Made by a program: the position numbers and the translations under genes. Shown here piece by piece: positions 8,756-18,381 of a DNA stretch of 64,000 nucleotides; the stretch's first letter is position 1; each line of letters opens with the position of its first letter. Source of the stretch: Maritimibacter sp. HL-12 (GTDB taxonomy: Bacteria > Pseudomonadota > Alphaproteobacteria > Rhodobacterales > Rhodobacteraceae); assembly GCF_900177545.1 (NCBI RefSeq), contig NZ_FXBQ01000001.1, positions 1,630,122 through 1,694,121 on the forward strand, written 5' to 3'. A model generated the notes under the pieces. It was given only the letters and a program-made list of their open reading frames with translations. It had not been told where the DNA came from and did no database searches.

Positions 8756-9733
8756 ATGGATATCGACGATCTCGCCAAACGGGTCATCGCCGGGGAGCGC
8801 CGGGCACTGGCGCGCGCGATCACGCTGGTCGAAAGTGGCCGGGCCGATCATCGTGCCGAGGCTGCCCGGCTGATCGAAACGGCGAAGCGCACGGGCCGCG
8901 AAGCGCTGCGGATCGGGCTTTCGGGCACGCCGGGGGTGGGCAAATCCACCTTCATCGAAGCCTTCGGGATGTTCCTGATCGGGCAGGGGCTGAAGGTGGC
9001 GGTGCTTGCCGTCGATCCTTCCTCGGCGCGCTCCGGCGGTTCGATCCTCGGCGACAAGACCCGGATGGAACGCCTTGCCCGCGAGAAAGACGCCTTCATC
9101 CGTCCCTCGCCCGCGCAAAGCCAGCTTGGCGGCGTGGCACGGCGCTCGCGCGAGGCGGTGGCGCTCTGCGAGGCGGCGGGCTTCGACGTGGTGCTGATCG
9201 AAACCGTGGGCGTCGGCCAGTCCGAAACCATGGTGGCCGGAATGGCCGATCTGTTTCTCCTGCTGATCGCGCCCGCCGGCGGCGACGAGTTGCAGGGCGT
9301 CAAGCGCGGGATCATGGAGATCGCCGATATCATCCTCGTCAACAAGGCCGACGGCGCTCTCAAGGACACCGCCACGCGCACCTGCGCCGATTATGCCGGG
9401 GCGCTGAGGCTCCTGCGCAAGCGCCCCCAAGACCCGGACGGCTACCCGAAAGCCATGCTGGTTTCGGCCCTCACCCAGGCTGGGCTGCCGGAAGCCTGGG
9501 AGGCAATGCAGGCGCTGGCCGACTGGCGCCGGAGCACCGGGCACTGGGACCGAAACCGCGCCGAGCAGGCGCGCCACTGGTTCGAGGAGGAGTTGCGCGC
9601 GGGCCTTCTTGCCCGACTGGAAAAGGATCCCTCGCTCCGCGACATGATCGCCCGCCTCGGCGAAGCGGTGGCGCTGGGCGAAACCTCGCCCACGGCCGCC
9701 GCCGGTTCGGTGCTCGCCTCGCTCGACACCTGA
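8756..9733 (+). CDS. meaB: Methylmalonyl-CoA mutase-associated GTPase MeaB
   Basis: A 325-residue G3E-family GTPase (MeaB/ArgK). It protects and reactivates the adenosylcobalamin-dependent methylmalonyl-CoA mutase by gating cofactor loading. Visible motifs are the P-loop GTPGVGKST, the switch region ETVGVGQSE, the NKAD base-specificity motif and [19 protein letters not shown], which is very typical of the family. The start is ATG 8756 with GGAGG about 10 nt upstream. The mutase itself is not in the window; in Rhodobacterales it acts in the ethylmalonyl-CoA pathway and in propionate use. A hairpin with a T-run follows the stop, so the gene is probably monocistronic. Confidence 0.96.
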   Translation: MDIDDLAKRVIAGERRALARAITLVESGRADHRAEAARLIETAKRTGREALRIGLSGTPGVGKSTFIEAFGMFLIGQGLKVAVLAVDPSSARSGGSILGDKTRMERLAREKDAFIRPSPAQSQLGGVARRSREAVALCEAAGFDVVLIETVGVGQSETMVAGMADLFLLLIAPAGGDELQGVKRGIMEIADIILVNKADGALKDTATRTCADYAGALRLLRKRPQDPDGYPKAMLVSALTQAGLPEAWEAMQALADWRRSTGHWDRNRAEQARHWFEEELRAGLLARLEKDPSLRDMIARLGEAVALGETSPTAAAGSVLASLDT

Positions 9734-9740
9734 TCGCACG

Positions 9741-9776
9741 ACCCGGCGGCGATGGGCTCCCGTGCCCCGGGTTTTT
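9741..9776 (+). terminator. Rho-independent terminator after meaB
   Basis: ACCCGG at 9741-9746 pairs with CCGGGT at 9767-9772, and the T-run continues to 9776. Additional G/C pairing is possible inside the loop. It lies 7 bp after the meaB stop. Confidence 0.6.
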
Positions 9777-9940
9777 CCATCTGGACAAATCGCGTGACAC
9801 CCGCTGCCCGCGGGCTTATCACAGCCGGGCAACACGGTGGCGGCAAGGGCGAACACGGTCGGAACACCGGCTGGAAGCCCTGCCGGTTTCCTGCGCGTTG
9901 CCCGCTCATCCATTTTCACCCCGCTGCCTGGGTTCCAGCC

Positions 9941-11779
<1,839 letters not shown>

Positions 11780-11941
11780 GGGTGGGGGTAGGGCTTTTCG
11801 GTCGTTCGCCGGATCAGCACCAACAGGGGAGTGGCCCGTACCGGACATTCGTGCGTAGTGTGGGTAATGTCGGAACTCAGACCAAAGTTACCGAACCCTA
11901 GCCAAATCAGCTTGAAACTGTCACAGTGAAGTACGTCTCTC

Positions 11942-11968
11942 TTGACAGGAACAAAGAAAGAACAATAA
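11942..11968 (+). promoter_or_regulatory. Candidate promoter of the three-gene island
   Basis: TTGACA at 11942-11947, identical to the sigma-70 -35 consensus, is followed after 15-17 bp by AT-rich ACAATAAGG, a weak -10 candidate. It lies about 55 bp upstream of the first island gene in AT-rich sequence. No start-site evidence exists. Confidence 0.35.
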
Positions 11969-12002
11969 GGGGTGCAATGTTTGAACAGGTAAAAGCGGAA
12001 CT

Positions 12003-12404
12003 ATGAGGGCGGTAAGTTATGTGGCCTGCATCATCGGGGGTGCGGTTCTCTGCTATCTGCTCTTGTCGCTTGGTGTCGTTGACGTAGTCGACGGAGTGCC
12101 CGGCACAATGCAAGAACCGGCAATCGCACTGCCCACATATCTTGGATTTATTTCTGCGATGATGACAGCGGTAACCGCTGTGTTGGCTGCGGTCGCAATC
12201 GGGATCGGCGTTGTTGCCTTCTTCACTTTTGGCGGGATCAAGAACGAAGCGCGGAAGATCGCCAGTGAGAGGGTGAACGAACTGGTCAACGAGAAACTGT
12301 CGGACGAAGCGATTAAGGCACGCATTGACGAGATCGCTTTTGGACAAGGGCCGCGTGGTGAACTGGATGAAGACTTTGATCCAGACGACAAGGGCAACCG
12401 CTAG
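12003..12404 (+). CDS. Small two-helix membrane protein of the island
   Basis: A 133-residue protein not assignable to a named family. It has two hydrophobic segments, about residues 5-25 (YVACIIGGAVLCYLLLSLGV) and 47-75 (an Ala/Val-rich helix ending AFFTFGG). A charged, probably helical cytoplasmic tail follows (KNEARKIASERVNELVNEK) and the end is acidic (GELDEDFDPDD). The ribosome site is weak. It lies 12 bp before the metallopeptidase gene on the same strand, in AT-richer sequence than the flanks. By position it could be the membrane effector or anchor of the three-gene unit, but that is inference. The reverse strand is also open here; that frame shows no family signature. Confidence 0.75.
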   Translation: MRAVSYVACIIGGAVLCYLLLSLGVVDVVDGVPGTMQEPAIALPTYLGFISAMMTAVTAVLAAVAIGIGVVAFFTFGGIKNEARKIASERVNELVNEKLSDEAIKARIDEIAFGQGPRGELDEDFDPDDKGNR

Positions 12405-12416
12405 GAGGGAGAATCC

Positions 12417-12929
12417 ATGACTTCACGTGAGTACAAGCGAATTGAAGGACCCACCAAGGAAATCCTTGACCGGTATCTTACAGAATATCCGGTAAAGCTG
12501 GGGCTACTTGCAAAAGACCTAGGCGTTTCCATCAAGGTTTCCAGCATGGGCACCGGCATTTCTGGTCAGATCATGAACGAAGACGGTCACTACACCATTC
12601 GTGTGAACCGGCATGAGGCGCGAGAGCGCCAAAGGTTCACAATCGCGCATGAGCTTTCCCATTTCTTCCTGCACAAGGCTGTCATTGACAGCTCGCCGGA
12701 TGGGATCAAGGACAACGTCCTGTATCGCTCTGGGGAGCCTGAGCGTATTGAGTATGAGGCCAATCGTCTGGCGGCGGACATCGTTATGCCGATGCCGCTT
12801 GTCGAACAAGTACTGCGCGACGAGTTCAACGGCGTAGTCACAGAGGCCACGATAGAAAGCCTTGCAGCGCGGTTCCAAGTATCCAAAGCTGCCATGGAAA
12901 TTCGACTATCGACTTTCGCAGAAGCATGA
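12417..12929 (+). CDS. ImmA/IrrE-family metallopeptidase
   Basis: A 170-residue zinc peptidase of the ImmA/IrrE (COG2856) type. The active-site helix reads FTIAHELSHFFLH, with the HExxH zinc motif at about residue 78. A downstream EYEANRLAADIVMP supplies the expected Glu ligand and the family's EAN-x-FA-like motif. Relatives cleave a partner repressor: ImmA cleaves ImmR in ICEBs1, and IrrE/PprI cleaves DdrO in Deinococcus. No HTH repressor gene is adjacent here, so the substrate is unknown. AGGAGG lies a few nt before ATG 12417. The next gene follows after 11 bp, suggesting one transcript. The composition is AT-richer than the surrounding chromosome. Confidence 0.92.
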   Translation: MTSREYKRIEGPTKEILDRYLTEYPVKLGLLAKDLGVSIKVSSMGTGISGQIMNEDGHYTIRVNRHEARERQRFTIAHELSHFFLHKAVIDSSPDGIKDNVLYRSGEPERIEYEANRLAADIVMPMPLVEQVLRDEFNGVVTEATIESLAARFQVSKAAMEIRLSTFAEA

Positions 12930-12940
12930 GTGAGTGAACC

Positions 12941-14017
12941 ATGGTCCTAGAGAACAAGAGCTACGTTCCAACTTTGGCAATCCGCGCCAGCGAAATGAAC
13001 GGGCTTGAGTTCTTGCCAGGTGCGACGAAGGACAGGATGACGCCCTGTATCCTGCTCGCCCCTTGGGCCAACTCCCTCACCTTGGACCGGGCGATTGACC
13101 GTGTTGAGCGGGCATTCCCTAATCGCAACTACTTCCTAGATATTGACCGCGACTACCAGTTCACGAACCTTGAGAGCGGACCGCAGCAGGAACTTGCGCG
13201 GTTGATGGAGCCGGACAATGCCTACGCGAACTGGGTCGAATTCGTGGGGCGGCATGAAAGTGTATGGCCCTGTATTCAGTCTAGGGGGCAGAGTGAAGCT
13301 GACCTAAGACGACAAATCGAGGCCATTCAGGTCCTGGGCCGTCCGTACTGCATGAGAATCGTGCGCGACAGATTCCCAAGCAACATCCAAGAAATCGTTG
13401 CCGCCTTCGCCGCTGGGGGCGCGGCGGACTTTGCCATCATCCTAGAGGGCGGTTGGACCCGCGATCCGTTGACGCTATCGGTGTGGTTTGAGGGTGTGAT
13501 TGCCGAAAGCCTGCAAGACATAGATGCTGCCGTGCCAGTGGTGCTTTCCTGCACTTCCATTCCTAAGATGTTCTCTTCGTTCAGCGGTATCACGCAGGTT
13601 CCATTCAGCAACCGCCAGCTAATCGACCAAATCTCGCGCAGGTCCAACCGTGCGCGCGTAATCTATGGTGACTGGGGGAGCACACGCCCGCGCGAAGAGG
13701 GTGGTTTTGCAAGCCGCCCATTGGACCGCATCGATTACCCAACGGACGGCGCTTGGTACATCGTCCGGAACAAGGACGAAGAGTGGGACTTTGAAGCGGC
13801 CGCTCAAGAACTGATTGAGAATAGTGACGTCTGGGTCGGTGACCTTAATGTCTGGGGTGAAGAGATGATCTACCAGACCACCATCAACGAAGAAATCGGC
13901 ATTGATACGCCGCAGAAAAACGTGGCGGCGCGGGTGAACATCCACCTTCACCGGCAGGCATTCCATGGGGCCGGTGACATTGGTGGAATGAACCTTGACG
14001 AAGATTGGGAAGACTAG
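12941..14017 (+). CDS. Beta-family (T4 beta-like) protein
   Basis: A 358-residue cytosolic protein. The opening (SYVPTLAIRASEMNGLEFL, then KDRMTPCILLAP) matches the layout I know from the 'beta family protein' group (Pfam Beta_protein, named after a phage T4 protein): YVP, a conserved stretch about 15 residues on, then a TP-x-hydrophobic strand. The fold is plausibly a TIM-barrel-like alpha/beta repeat, and the C-terminus is acidic (DEDWED). Biochemical function is unknown. Members often occur in variable or defence-associated loci, sometimes beside ImmA/IrrE peptidases. It is the last gene of the island; the next gene is hypE on the other strand. AT-rich codon use supports transfer. Confidence 0.75.
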   Translation: MVLENKSYVPTLAIRASEMNGLEFLPGATKDRMTPCILLAPWANSLTLDRAIDRVERAFPNRNYFLDIDRDYQFTNLESGPQQELARLMEPDNAYANWVEFVGRHESVWPCIQSRGQSEADLRRQIEAIQVLGRPYCMRIVRDRFPSNIQEIVAAFAAGGAADFAIILEGGWTRDPLTLSVWFEGVIAESLQDIDAAVPVVLSCTSIPKMFSSFSGITQVPFSNRQLIDQISRRSNRARVIYGDWGSTRPREEGGFASRPLDRIDYPTDGAWYIVRNKDEEWDFEAAAQELIENSDVWVGDLNVWGEEMIYQTTINEEIGIDTPQKNVAARVNIHLHRQAFHGAGDIGGMNLDEDWED

Positions 14018-14189
14018 GTTCAGGACCTATTGATTTTGGCTTGGGGGCAAAGTTCAATGGTCTTGTACGAAAGATGTCATGTCTGCTTTTTGGCGCATTG
14101 TGGTCATACTTCAGTTGTGCAGTGAACGACCGCTTCCCTCCTTAATGTCGAATGTTTCGCCCCAACCCCGAGGTCAGAACCCTCCCCCC

Positions 14190-15212
14190 TCAACAAATCC
14201 GAGGCAGTTGCTCGCCCACCAGCATGTCGACGATGCGTGACCCGCCGAACAGCGTGCGCATGGTGACTTGCCCCGCCGGGCCCTCGGTGGCGCGGCCGAT
14301 GACGGTGGCGTCAGCCCCGGTGTCGACCGCGCGCATCGCCGCCAGCGTCGCTTGCGCCTCCGCCTCGGGCACGAAGACCACCAGCCTTCCCTCGTTGGCG
14401 AGGTAGAGCGGATCGAGCCCGAGCAGCTCGCAGGTGCCTTTCACCTCGGCGCGCAGCGGCAGCGCGGTTTCCTCGATCTCGATCCCCACGCCCGCGGCTT
14501 CGGCCATCTCGTTGAGCGCCGAGGCCAGCCCGCCCCGGGTGCAGTCGCGCGCGGCGCGGGCGTTGGGCGCGGCGGCGAGGATCGCGTCCATCAGGTGGCC
14601 AAGCCCCGCGCAATCGCTCTGCAGATCGGACGAGAGCGCCAGGTCGCCGCGCGCGGCAAGGATGCAGGCCCCGTGATCGCCCAGCACGCCGTTGACGATG
14701 GCCACATCGCCGGGCCGGATATGCACGGCGGCGATGTCGCGCCCCGGCGGGATCACCCCGACCCCGGAGGTGGTGACGAAAACCCGGTCAGCCGCACCGC
14801 GCCCCACCACCTTGGTGTCGCCGGTCACGATCCGCACCCCGGCCCGCTCGGCCTCGCGCTTCATGCTCGCCACGATCCGGCGCAGGAGCGCGATCTCGCA
14901 GCCCTCCTCGATGATGAAGGCCGCCGACAGCCAGAGCGGCGTGGCGCCGCCCACGGCCAGATCGTTCACCGTACCGTTTACCGCCAGTGTGCCGATATCG
15001 CCGCCGGGAAATTCCACCGGGCTGACCACGAAACTGTCGGTGGTGAAGGCAAGCCGCGCCCCGGGCTCAGCCAGCGCGCCCGCTTCGAGCCGGGCCTGGT
15101 CTTCCATGCCGTCAGGCTCGAAGGCGCCGGTGAACACTTCCTCGATGAGGTCGCGCATCGCGCTGCCGCCGCCGCCGTGGGCCAGCGTCACCCTGTCACC
15201 GCGTAATGCCAT
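14190..15212 (-). CDS. hypE: Carbamoyl dehydratase HypE
   Basis: A 340-residue PurM/AIR-synthase-like enzyme that dehydrates the carbamoyl group on its C-terminal Cys to thiocyanate, the source of the CN ligands of the NiFe-hydrogenase centre. The C-terminus ends in the essential PRIC. The N-terminus has the HGGGG loop (LAHGGGGSAM), and TGDTKVV lies in the ATP site. I chose ATG 15212 (MALRGDR), which has GGAG at an ideal distance. A TTG at 15227 would extend it by five residues. It is the last gene of hypC-hypD-hypE, separated from hypD by a hairpin-rich 110-bp gap. Confidence 0.96.
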   Translation of the reverse strand: MALRGDRVTLAHGGGGSAMRDLIEEVFTGAFEPDGMEDQARLEAGALAEPGARLAFTTDSFVVSPVEFPGGDIGTLAVNGTVNDLAVGGATPLWLSAAFIIEEGCEIALLRRIVASMKREAERAGVRIVTGDTKVVGRGAADRVFVTTSGVGVIPPGRDIAAVHIRPGDVAIVNGVLGDHGACILAARGDLALSSDLQSDCAGLGHLMDAILAAAPNARAARDCTRGGLASALNEMAEAAGVGIEIEETALPLRAEVKGTCELLGLDPLYLANEGRLVVFVPEAEAQATLAAMRAVDTGADATVIGRATEGPAGQVTMRTLFGGSRIVDMLVGEQLPRIC

Positions 15213-15241
15213 TTCATCTTTCTCCAAATATCCCGGGGGGA

Positions 15242-15322
15242 GGCCGCTTGCGGCCGGGGGGCAGAGCCCCCCAACCTATAATGGTCCGATCCGCCAGCGG
15301 ATCGGACGGGGGGTAGCGCCCC
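15242..15322. repeat. Cluster of hairpins between hypD and hypE
   Basis: The gap holds several perfect inverted repeats in a row: GGCCGC/GCGGCC (15242-15255), a 6-bp G/C stem with a 5-nt loop (15256-15272), a 9-bp stem TCCGATCCG/CGGATCGGA with a 4-nt loop (15285-15306), and a further G/C stem at 15308-15322. The stretch directly left of it carries the hypE ribosome site. It looks like a dispersed GC-rich palindromic element. It could stabilise hypCD mRNA or weaken read-through into hypE. There is no T-run on the minus strand to make it a classic terminator. Confidence 0.6.
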
Positions 15323-16468
15323 CTATTCCGCCGCCTCCGGGCTGCGTCGCCCACCGTATTGCCAATAGGCCGCGCAGGCCCCCTCGGAGGACACCATGAG
15401 CGCGCCGAGCGGGGTTTCGGGCGTGCATTGGGTGCCGAACATCCCACACCCCGTGGGCTTGATCCGCCCGGTCATCACCGCAGCACAGCGGGTGCCCTCG
15501 GGCTCGGCCACCTCGCGGGCGCGCCGCGCGCCGTAGCCGATGCCGAACTTCGCCTCCGCGTCCCAGCCCGCGTAACCCGGGCGGATGCGCAGCCCGCTGG
15601 CGTCGATCTCGCCAAGCCCGCGCCACGCGAAGGACGGGCGCGGCTCGTAGACATCGGCCATCGCCGCAAGGCTCACCGGGTTGCCATGTTCGGGCACCAC
15701 CCGGCCATACTGGTTTTCCACCTCGGCCCGGCGATCGCGGATTTGTTCCAGCACCATCAGCACAGATTGCAGCAGATCGAGCGGCTCGAACCCCGCCACC
15801 ACGATGGGCTTGCCGTAGTCGCGGGCGATGAAGTCATAGGGATGCGTGCCGATCACCATGCTCACATGGCCGGGGCCAACGAAACCGTCGAGCAGCATGT
15901 GCGGGTCGTCGAGCAGCACCTTGATCGGCTGCGGCACGGTGATGTGATTGCAGAACACGGTGAAATTGCCGATCTCCTCGCGCGCCGCCTGCTGGATGGT
16001 GAGCGCGGTGGAGGGTGTCGTGGTCTCGAACCCCAGCCCGAAGAACACCACCTCGCGGTCGGGGTGTCGGCGGGCCAGTTCCAGCGCGTCGAGCGGGGAG
16101 TAGACGGTGCGGATATCGGCCCCTTCGGCCTTGGCCTGCAACAGAGATTTCTTCGTACCCGGCACCCGCATCGCATCGCCGAAACTGGTAAAGATAACCC
16201 CCGGACGCTCGGCGATCTCCACCGCCTCGTCGACCCGTGCCATCGGCAGCACGCAGACCGGGCAGCCGGGACCGTGGATGAACTCGATGCCCTCGTGCAC
16301 CAGCCGGTCGAGCCCGTAGCGGAAGATCGCATGGGTATGCCCGCCGCAGATCTCCATGATCCGCACCGGCTGTTCCCGGGTTGCGCCGATCGCCTCGGCG
16401 ACCTCGCCAATCCGGGCAATCAGCGCCTTGGCCGCGCCGGGATCGCGGAATTCCTCTACATATCTCAT
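15323..16468 (-). CDS. hypD: Hydrogenase maturation factor HypD
   Basis: A 381-residue iron-sulfur scaffold on which the Fe(CN)2CO unit is assembled with HypC. Diagnostic motifs are EICGGHTH, GPGCPVCV with the redox Cys pair, FGLGFETTTP, and a C-terminal cluster-binding region with TGCGMFGTQCTPE and a later EGACAAY Cys. Length and motif order are canonical, so the protein appears functional. The start codon overlaps the hypC stop (ATGA), indicating translational coupling. Confidence 0.97.
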   Translation of the reverse strand: MRYVEEFRDPGAAKALIARIGEVAEAIGATREQPVRIMEICGGHTHAIFRYGLDRLVHEGIEFIHGPGCPVCVLPMARVDEAVEIAERPGVIFTSFGDAMRVPGTKKSLLQAKAEGADIRTVYSPLDALELARRHPDREVVFFGLGFETTTPSTALTIQQAAREEIGNFTVFCNHITVPQPIKVLLDDPHMLLDGFVGPGHVSMVIGTHPYDFIARDYGKPIVVAGFEPLDLLQSVLMVLEQIRDRRAEVENQYGRVVPEHGNPVSLAAMADVYEPRPSFAWRGLGEIDASGLRIRPGYAGWDAEAKFGIGYGARRAREVAEPEGTRCAAVMTGRIKPTGCGMFGTQCTPETPLGALMVSSEGACAAYWQYGGRRSPEAAE

Positions 16469-16746
16469 GACAGCGCCCGCGCCCCCTCGGCAATCTGTTC
16501 AAGCGTTTCCTGCGCCTCGCCCAGATGTCTGAGCGCCTCCAGCGTGGCCGCCGCCTCGGCCTCGTCGATCAGCGCCATGGCGAAGCCCACATGGATCAGC
16601 GCCCATCGCCCGACCAGCGCGGCCGGGTCGCCCTCGGCGACACAGGCGATGTTGACCTCGCGTTTCACGCCGGAAACATCGGCCATCGCCGCCATCCGGC
16701 CCGCGTCGGTGATCTCCACGATCCGACCGGGAATTCCGAGACACAT
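16465..16746 (-). CDS. hypC: Hydrogenase maturation chaperone HypC
   Basis: A 93-residue HypC/HupF-type chaperone. The N-terminus MCLGIPGRI has the essential Cys2 that coordinates the iron precursor together with HypD. VKREVNIACV and GRWALIHVGFAMALID are typical of the OB-fold body. ATG 16746 is preceded by a strong GGAGGG; an in-frame extension to 16788 is unlikely because Cys2 must be near the terminus. The gene upstream on the same strand is a sugar isomerase, not hypB or hypF, so this is a detached hyp segment. An inverted repeat lies just upstream. Confidence 0.95.
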   Translation of the reverse strand: MCLGIPGRIVEITDAGRMAAMADVSGVKREVNIACVAEGDPAALVGRWALIHVGFAMALIDEAEAAATLEALRHLGEAQETLEQIAEGARALS

Positions 16747-16760
16747 GACACCCTCCTGTC

Positions 16761-16792
16761 GCGCTTGCCGGTTTGTTCTAGCACGCAAGCGC
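16761..16792. promoter_or_regulatory. Inverted repeat upstream of hypC
   Basis: GCGCTTGC (16761-16768) and GCAAGCGC (16785-16792) are perfect 8-bp inverted arms separated by 16 bp, ending 14 bp upstream of the hypC start. It may be an operator or an mRNA leader hairpin; there is no evidence for a regulator. Confidence 0.4.
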
Positions 16793-16827
16793 GGCCGGCG
16801 GAATTGCTCTGTGTCAAACCGTGCAGC

Positions 16828-17586
16828 TCAGGTGGCGGACGCGATCCAGCCCATCCCGTCGGCGGTGCGGCCCGCCGGGTTGTATTCGCCGGAGACCCAG
16901 CCTTCATACCCCTCGGCATCGAGCCGGGCGAAGAAGGCGGGGTAATCGACCTCGCCCGCCTTGGGTTCTTGCCGCCCCGGCACCCCGCCCACCTGGATGT
17001 GGTGGGCGCGGTGGCCATGGGCCTCCCACACCGCCATGCCGTCGCCGGTGATCATCGCCGCGTGATACATGTCGAACTGGAGTCCGAGATTGGGGGCATC
17101 CACCTCGTCGAGGATCTCCGCCGCCATGTCGAAATCGTTCAGGAAGTAGCCCGGCATGTCGGTCGGGTTGATCGGCTCGATGGTAAGGCTCATCGCCGGT
17201 GCCTGCGCGGCCGCCCAGGCGAGGTTGTCGGTAAAGGTGCGGCGCGCGACGACCCCCTGCGCCTTGCCCGCCATGAGGTGCAGATGCTGCGCGCCCAGCG
17301 CCTCGGCAAAGCGCATCGCCCGGCGAAAATCGTGGCGGAACCGTTCGCTGCCGCCCGGCACGGCGGCAAAGCCGCGCGCGCCGCCCGCCCAGTTCGGTGG
17401 CGGCGCGTTGATCAGCACCATGGCAAGGCCGTTGGCGCTGAGCCGCCGGGTGATCTCGCCCGCCGCGTCATCGTAGGGAAACAACACCTCGACACCCGAA
17501 AACCCCGCTTCCGCCGCCGCCTCGAAACGGTCGAGAAACGGCAGTTCGCGGAACAGGAAGGTGAGGTTGGCGGCAAAATTCGGCAT
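16828..17586 (-). CDS. Hydroxypyruvate isomerase-like TIM-barrel protein
   Basis: A 252-residue AP-endonuclease-2/xylose-isomerase-like TIM barrel of the Hyi/OtnI group. These interconvert hydroxypyruvate and tartronate semialdehyde, or the analogous 2-oxo-tetronate. The start MPNFAANLTFLF is typical. The two metal-binding/catalytic Glu residues are in SLTIEPINPTDMPGYF and WVSGEYNP, and VGGVPGRQEP is a family hallmark. Length matches Hyi (about 255-260). The start is ATG 17586. The gene sits 81 bp upstream of hypC on the same strand and could share its transcript. No glyoxylate carboligase gene is nearby, so the physiological substrate is open. Confidence 0.88.
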   Translation of the reverse strand: MPNFAANLTFLFRELPFLDRFEAAAEAGFSGVEVLFPYDDAAGEITRRLSANGLAMVLINAPPPNWAGGARGFAAVPGGSERFRHDFRRAMRFAEALGAQHLHLMAGKAQGVVARRTFTDNLAWAAAQAPAMSLTIEPINPTDMPGYFLNDFDMAAEILDEVDAPNLGLQFDMYHAAMITGDGMAVWEAHGHRAHHIQVGGVPGRQEPKAGEVDYPAFFARLDAEGYEGWVSGEYNPAGRTADGMGWIASAT

Positions 17587-17972
17587 GGCTCCTCCGTGGC
17601 GGGAGGTAAGCAGGAAGCCGGGTGCCGCGCAACCTGTGTCGGCGCGGCGCTGCGCGTTGTCTGGGCAGGGGCCGCTTCGTTTCACGCTCGATGCGAAGGA
17701 CGACTTCCCGCAAGGACCGAGACGACACCGCAGAGCTGTGCCGCATGCCGTGGGGCGAAATCGCGCCACGGTCTCTTCCGCCCACGTGTCCCCGCCACGC
17801 AGGTCCCGGCCCGGCGACCGCTGTGCCCCGGGCAGGGCGGGCAATCGTTGGAGATGGGCCGGACCTGCGTTTCAAGCGACGATCCATCATTGATCTGTCC
17901 GGGCCCCACACGGCCGCCCGCAGCGGCGATCCGCGCGGGCGGGCCATATCCCCCGGCACGAGGCCTCAGGGA
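17587..17972. other. 386-bp stretch without a convincing gene
   Basis: Open frames here are antisense or upstream continuations of neighbouring genes, rich in Arg/Pro/Ala and without family signatures. I see no tRNA, terminator or clear repeat. The stretch presumably holds the promoter of the isomerase gene and the 3' end of the cupin transcript. It may be decayed coding sequence. Confidence 0.5.
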
Positions 17973-18338
17973 TCAGGCGTGGCTGTCGGACGCCTCGAAG
18001 AGGATCAGTTCGACCCGCTCGTCGCCCGCGACCCAAGCGTCATGGCCTGGCGGTATCTCGAAGAAATCGCCCCTGGCGATCTGCGTCTCCTGTCCGCTGT
18101 CCACCATCCGAACGACCAGCTTGCCCGAGAGGCAATAGCCGGTGTGGTGCATCGGACAGGTCTCGGGGGAGCCGAGAAGTGGTTTTTCGTCCGCCTCCCA
18201 GGTCCAGCCGGGTTCGAACACGGCGTGCATTCCGGTCGAGCCCTGCGCTGTCTTGACGATGTCAATGCCGCCGCGGGCCTTCATGTCGAGCCGGTCGTCG
18301 GGGCTCTCGAAGCGGCGGATTTCAATGGTGGTTGTCAT
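17973..18338 (-). CDS. Small cupin-domain protein
   Basis: A 121-residue single cupin. The first cupin motif is recognisable around CPMHHTGYCLSGKLVVRM and the second around GDFFEIPPGHDAWVAG. The His residues (HH, GH) could bind a metal. Its activity cannot be told from sequence. ATG 18338 (MTTTIEIRRFE) is preferred over an upstream in-frame start at 18389. It is the last of three minus-strand genes (tautomerase, truncated haemoglobin, cupin) that run away from the HxlR regulator, which suggests a shared stress-related role. The 43-bp gap to the globin gene fits cotranscription. Confidence 0.8.
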   Translation of the reverse strand: MTTTIEIRRFESPDDRLDMKARGGIDIVKTAQGSTGMHAVFEPGWTWEADEKPLLGSPETCPMHHTGYCLSGKLVVRMVDSGQETQIARGDFFEIPPGHDAWVAGDERVELILFEASDSHA

Positions 18339-18381
18339 GCTGTGCCTGCCTTTCCAGTAGCCGGTTCGGGGACCGGCCCGC

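Noticed and set aside
11907-12347. A 146-codon minus-strand frame opposite the small membrane protein gene
   Set aside because: It is Cys/His/Arg-rich without family signature, and the plus strand has membrane segments and operon-like spacing to the next gene.
11780-14190. Prophage or integrative element boundaries around the three-gene island
   Set aside because: I found no integrase, tRNA target, or matching direct repeats at the two edges, so transfer is supported only by composition and gene type.
17468-17959. A 163-codon minus-strand frame in the 17.6-18.0 kb gap
   Set aside because: It reads antisense-like Arg/Pro-rich sequence, overlaps the isomerase gene out of frame, and shows no motif or ribosome site.
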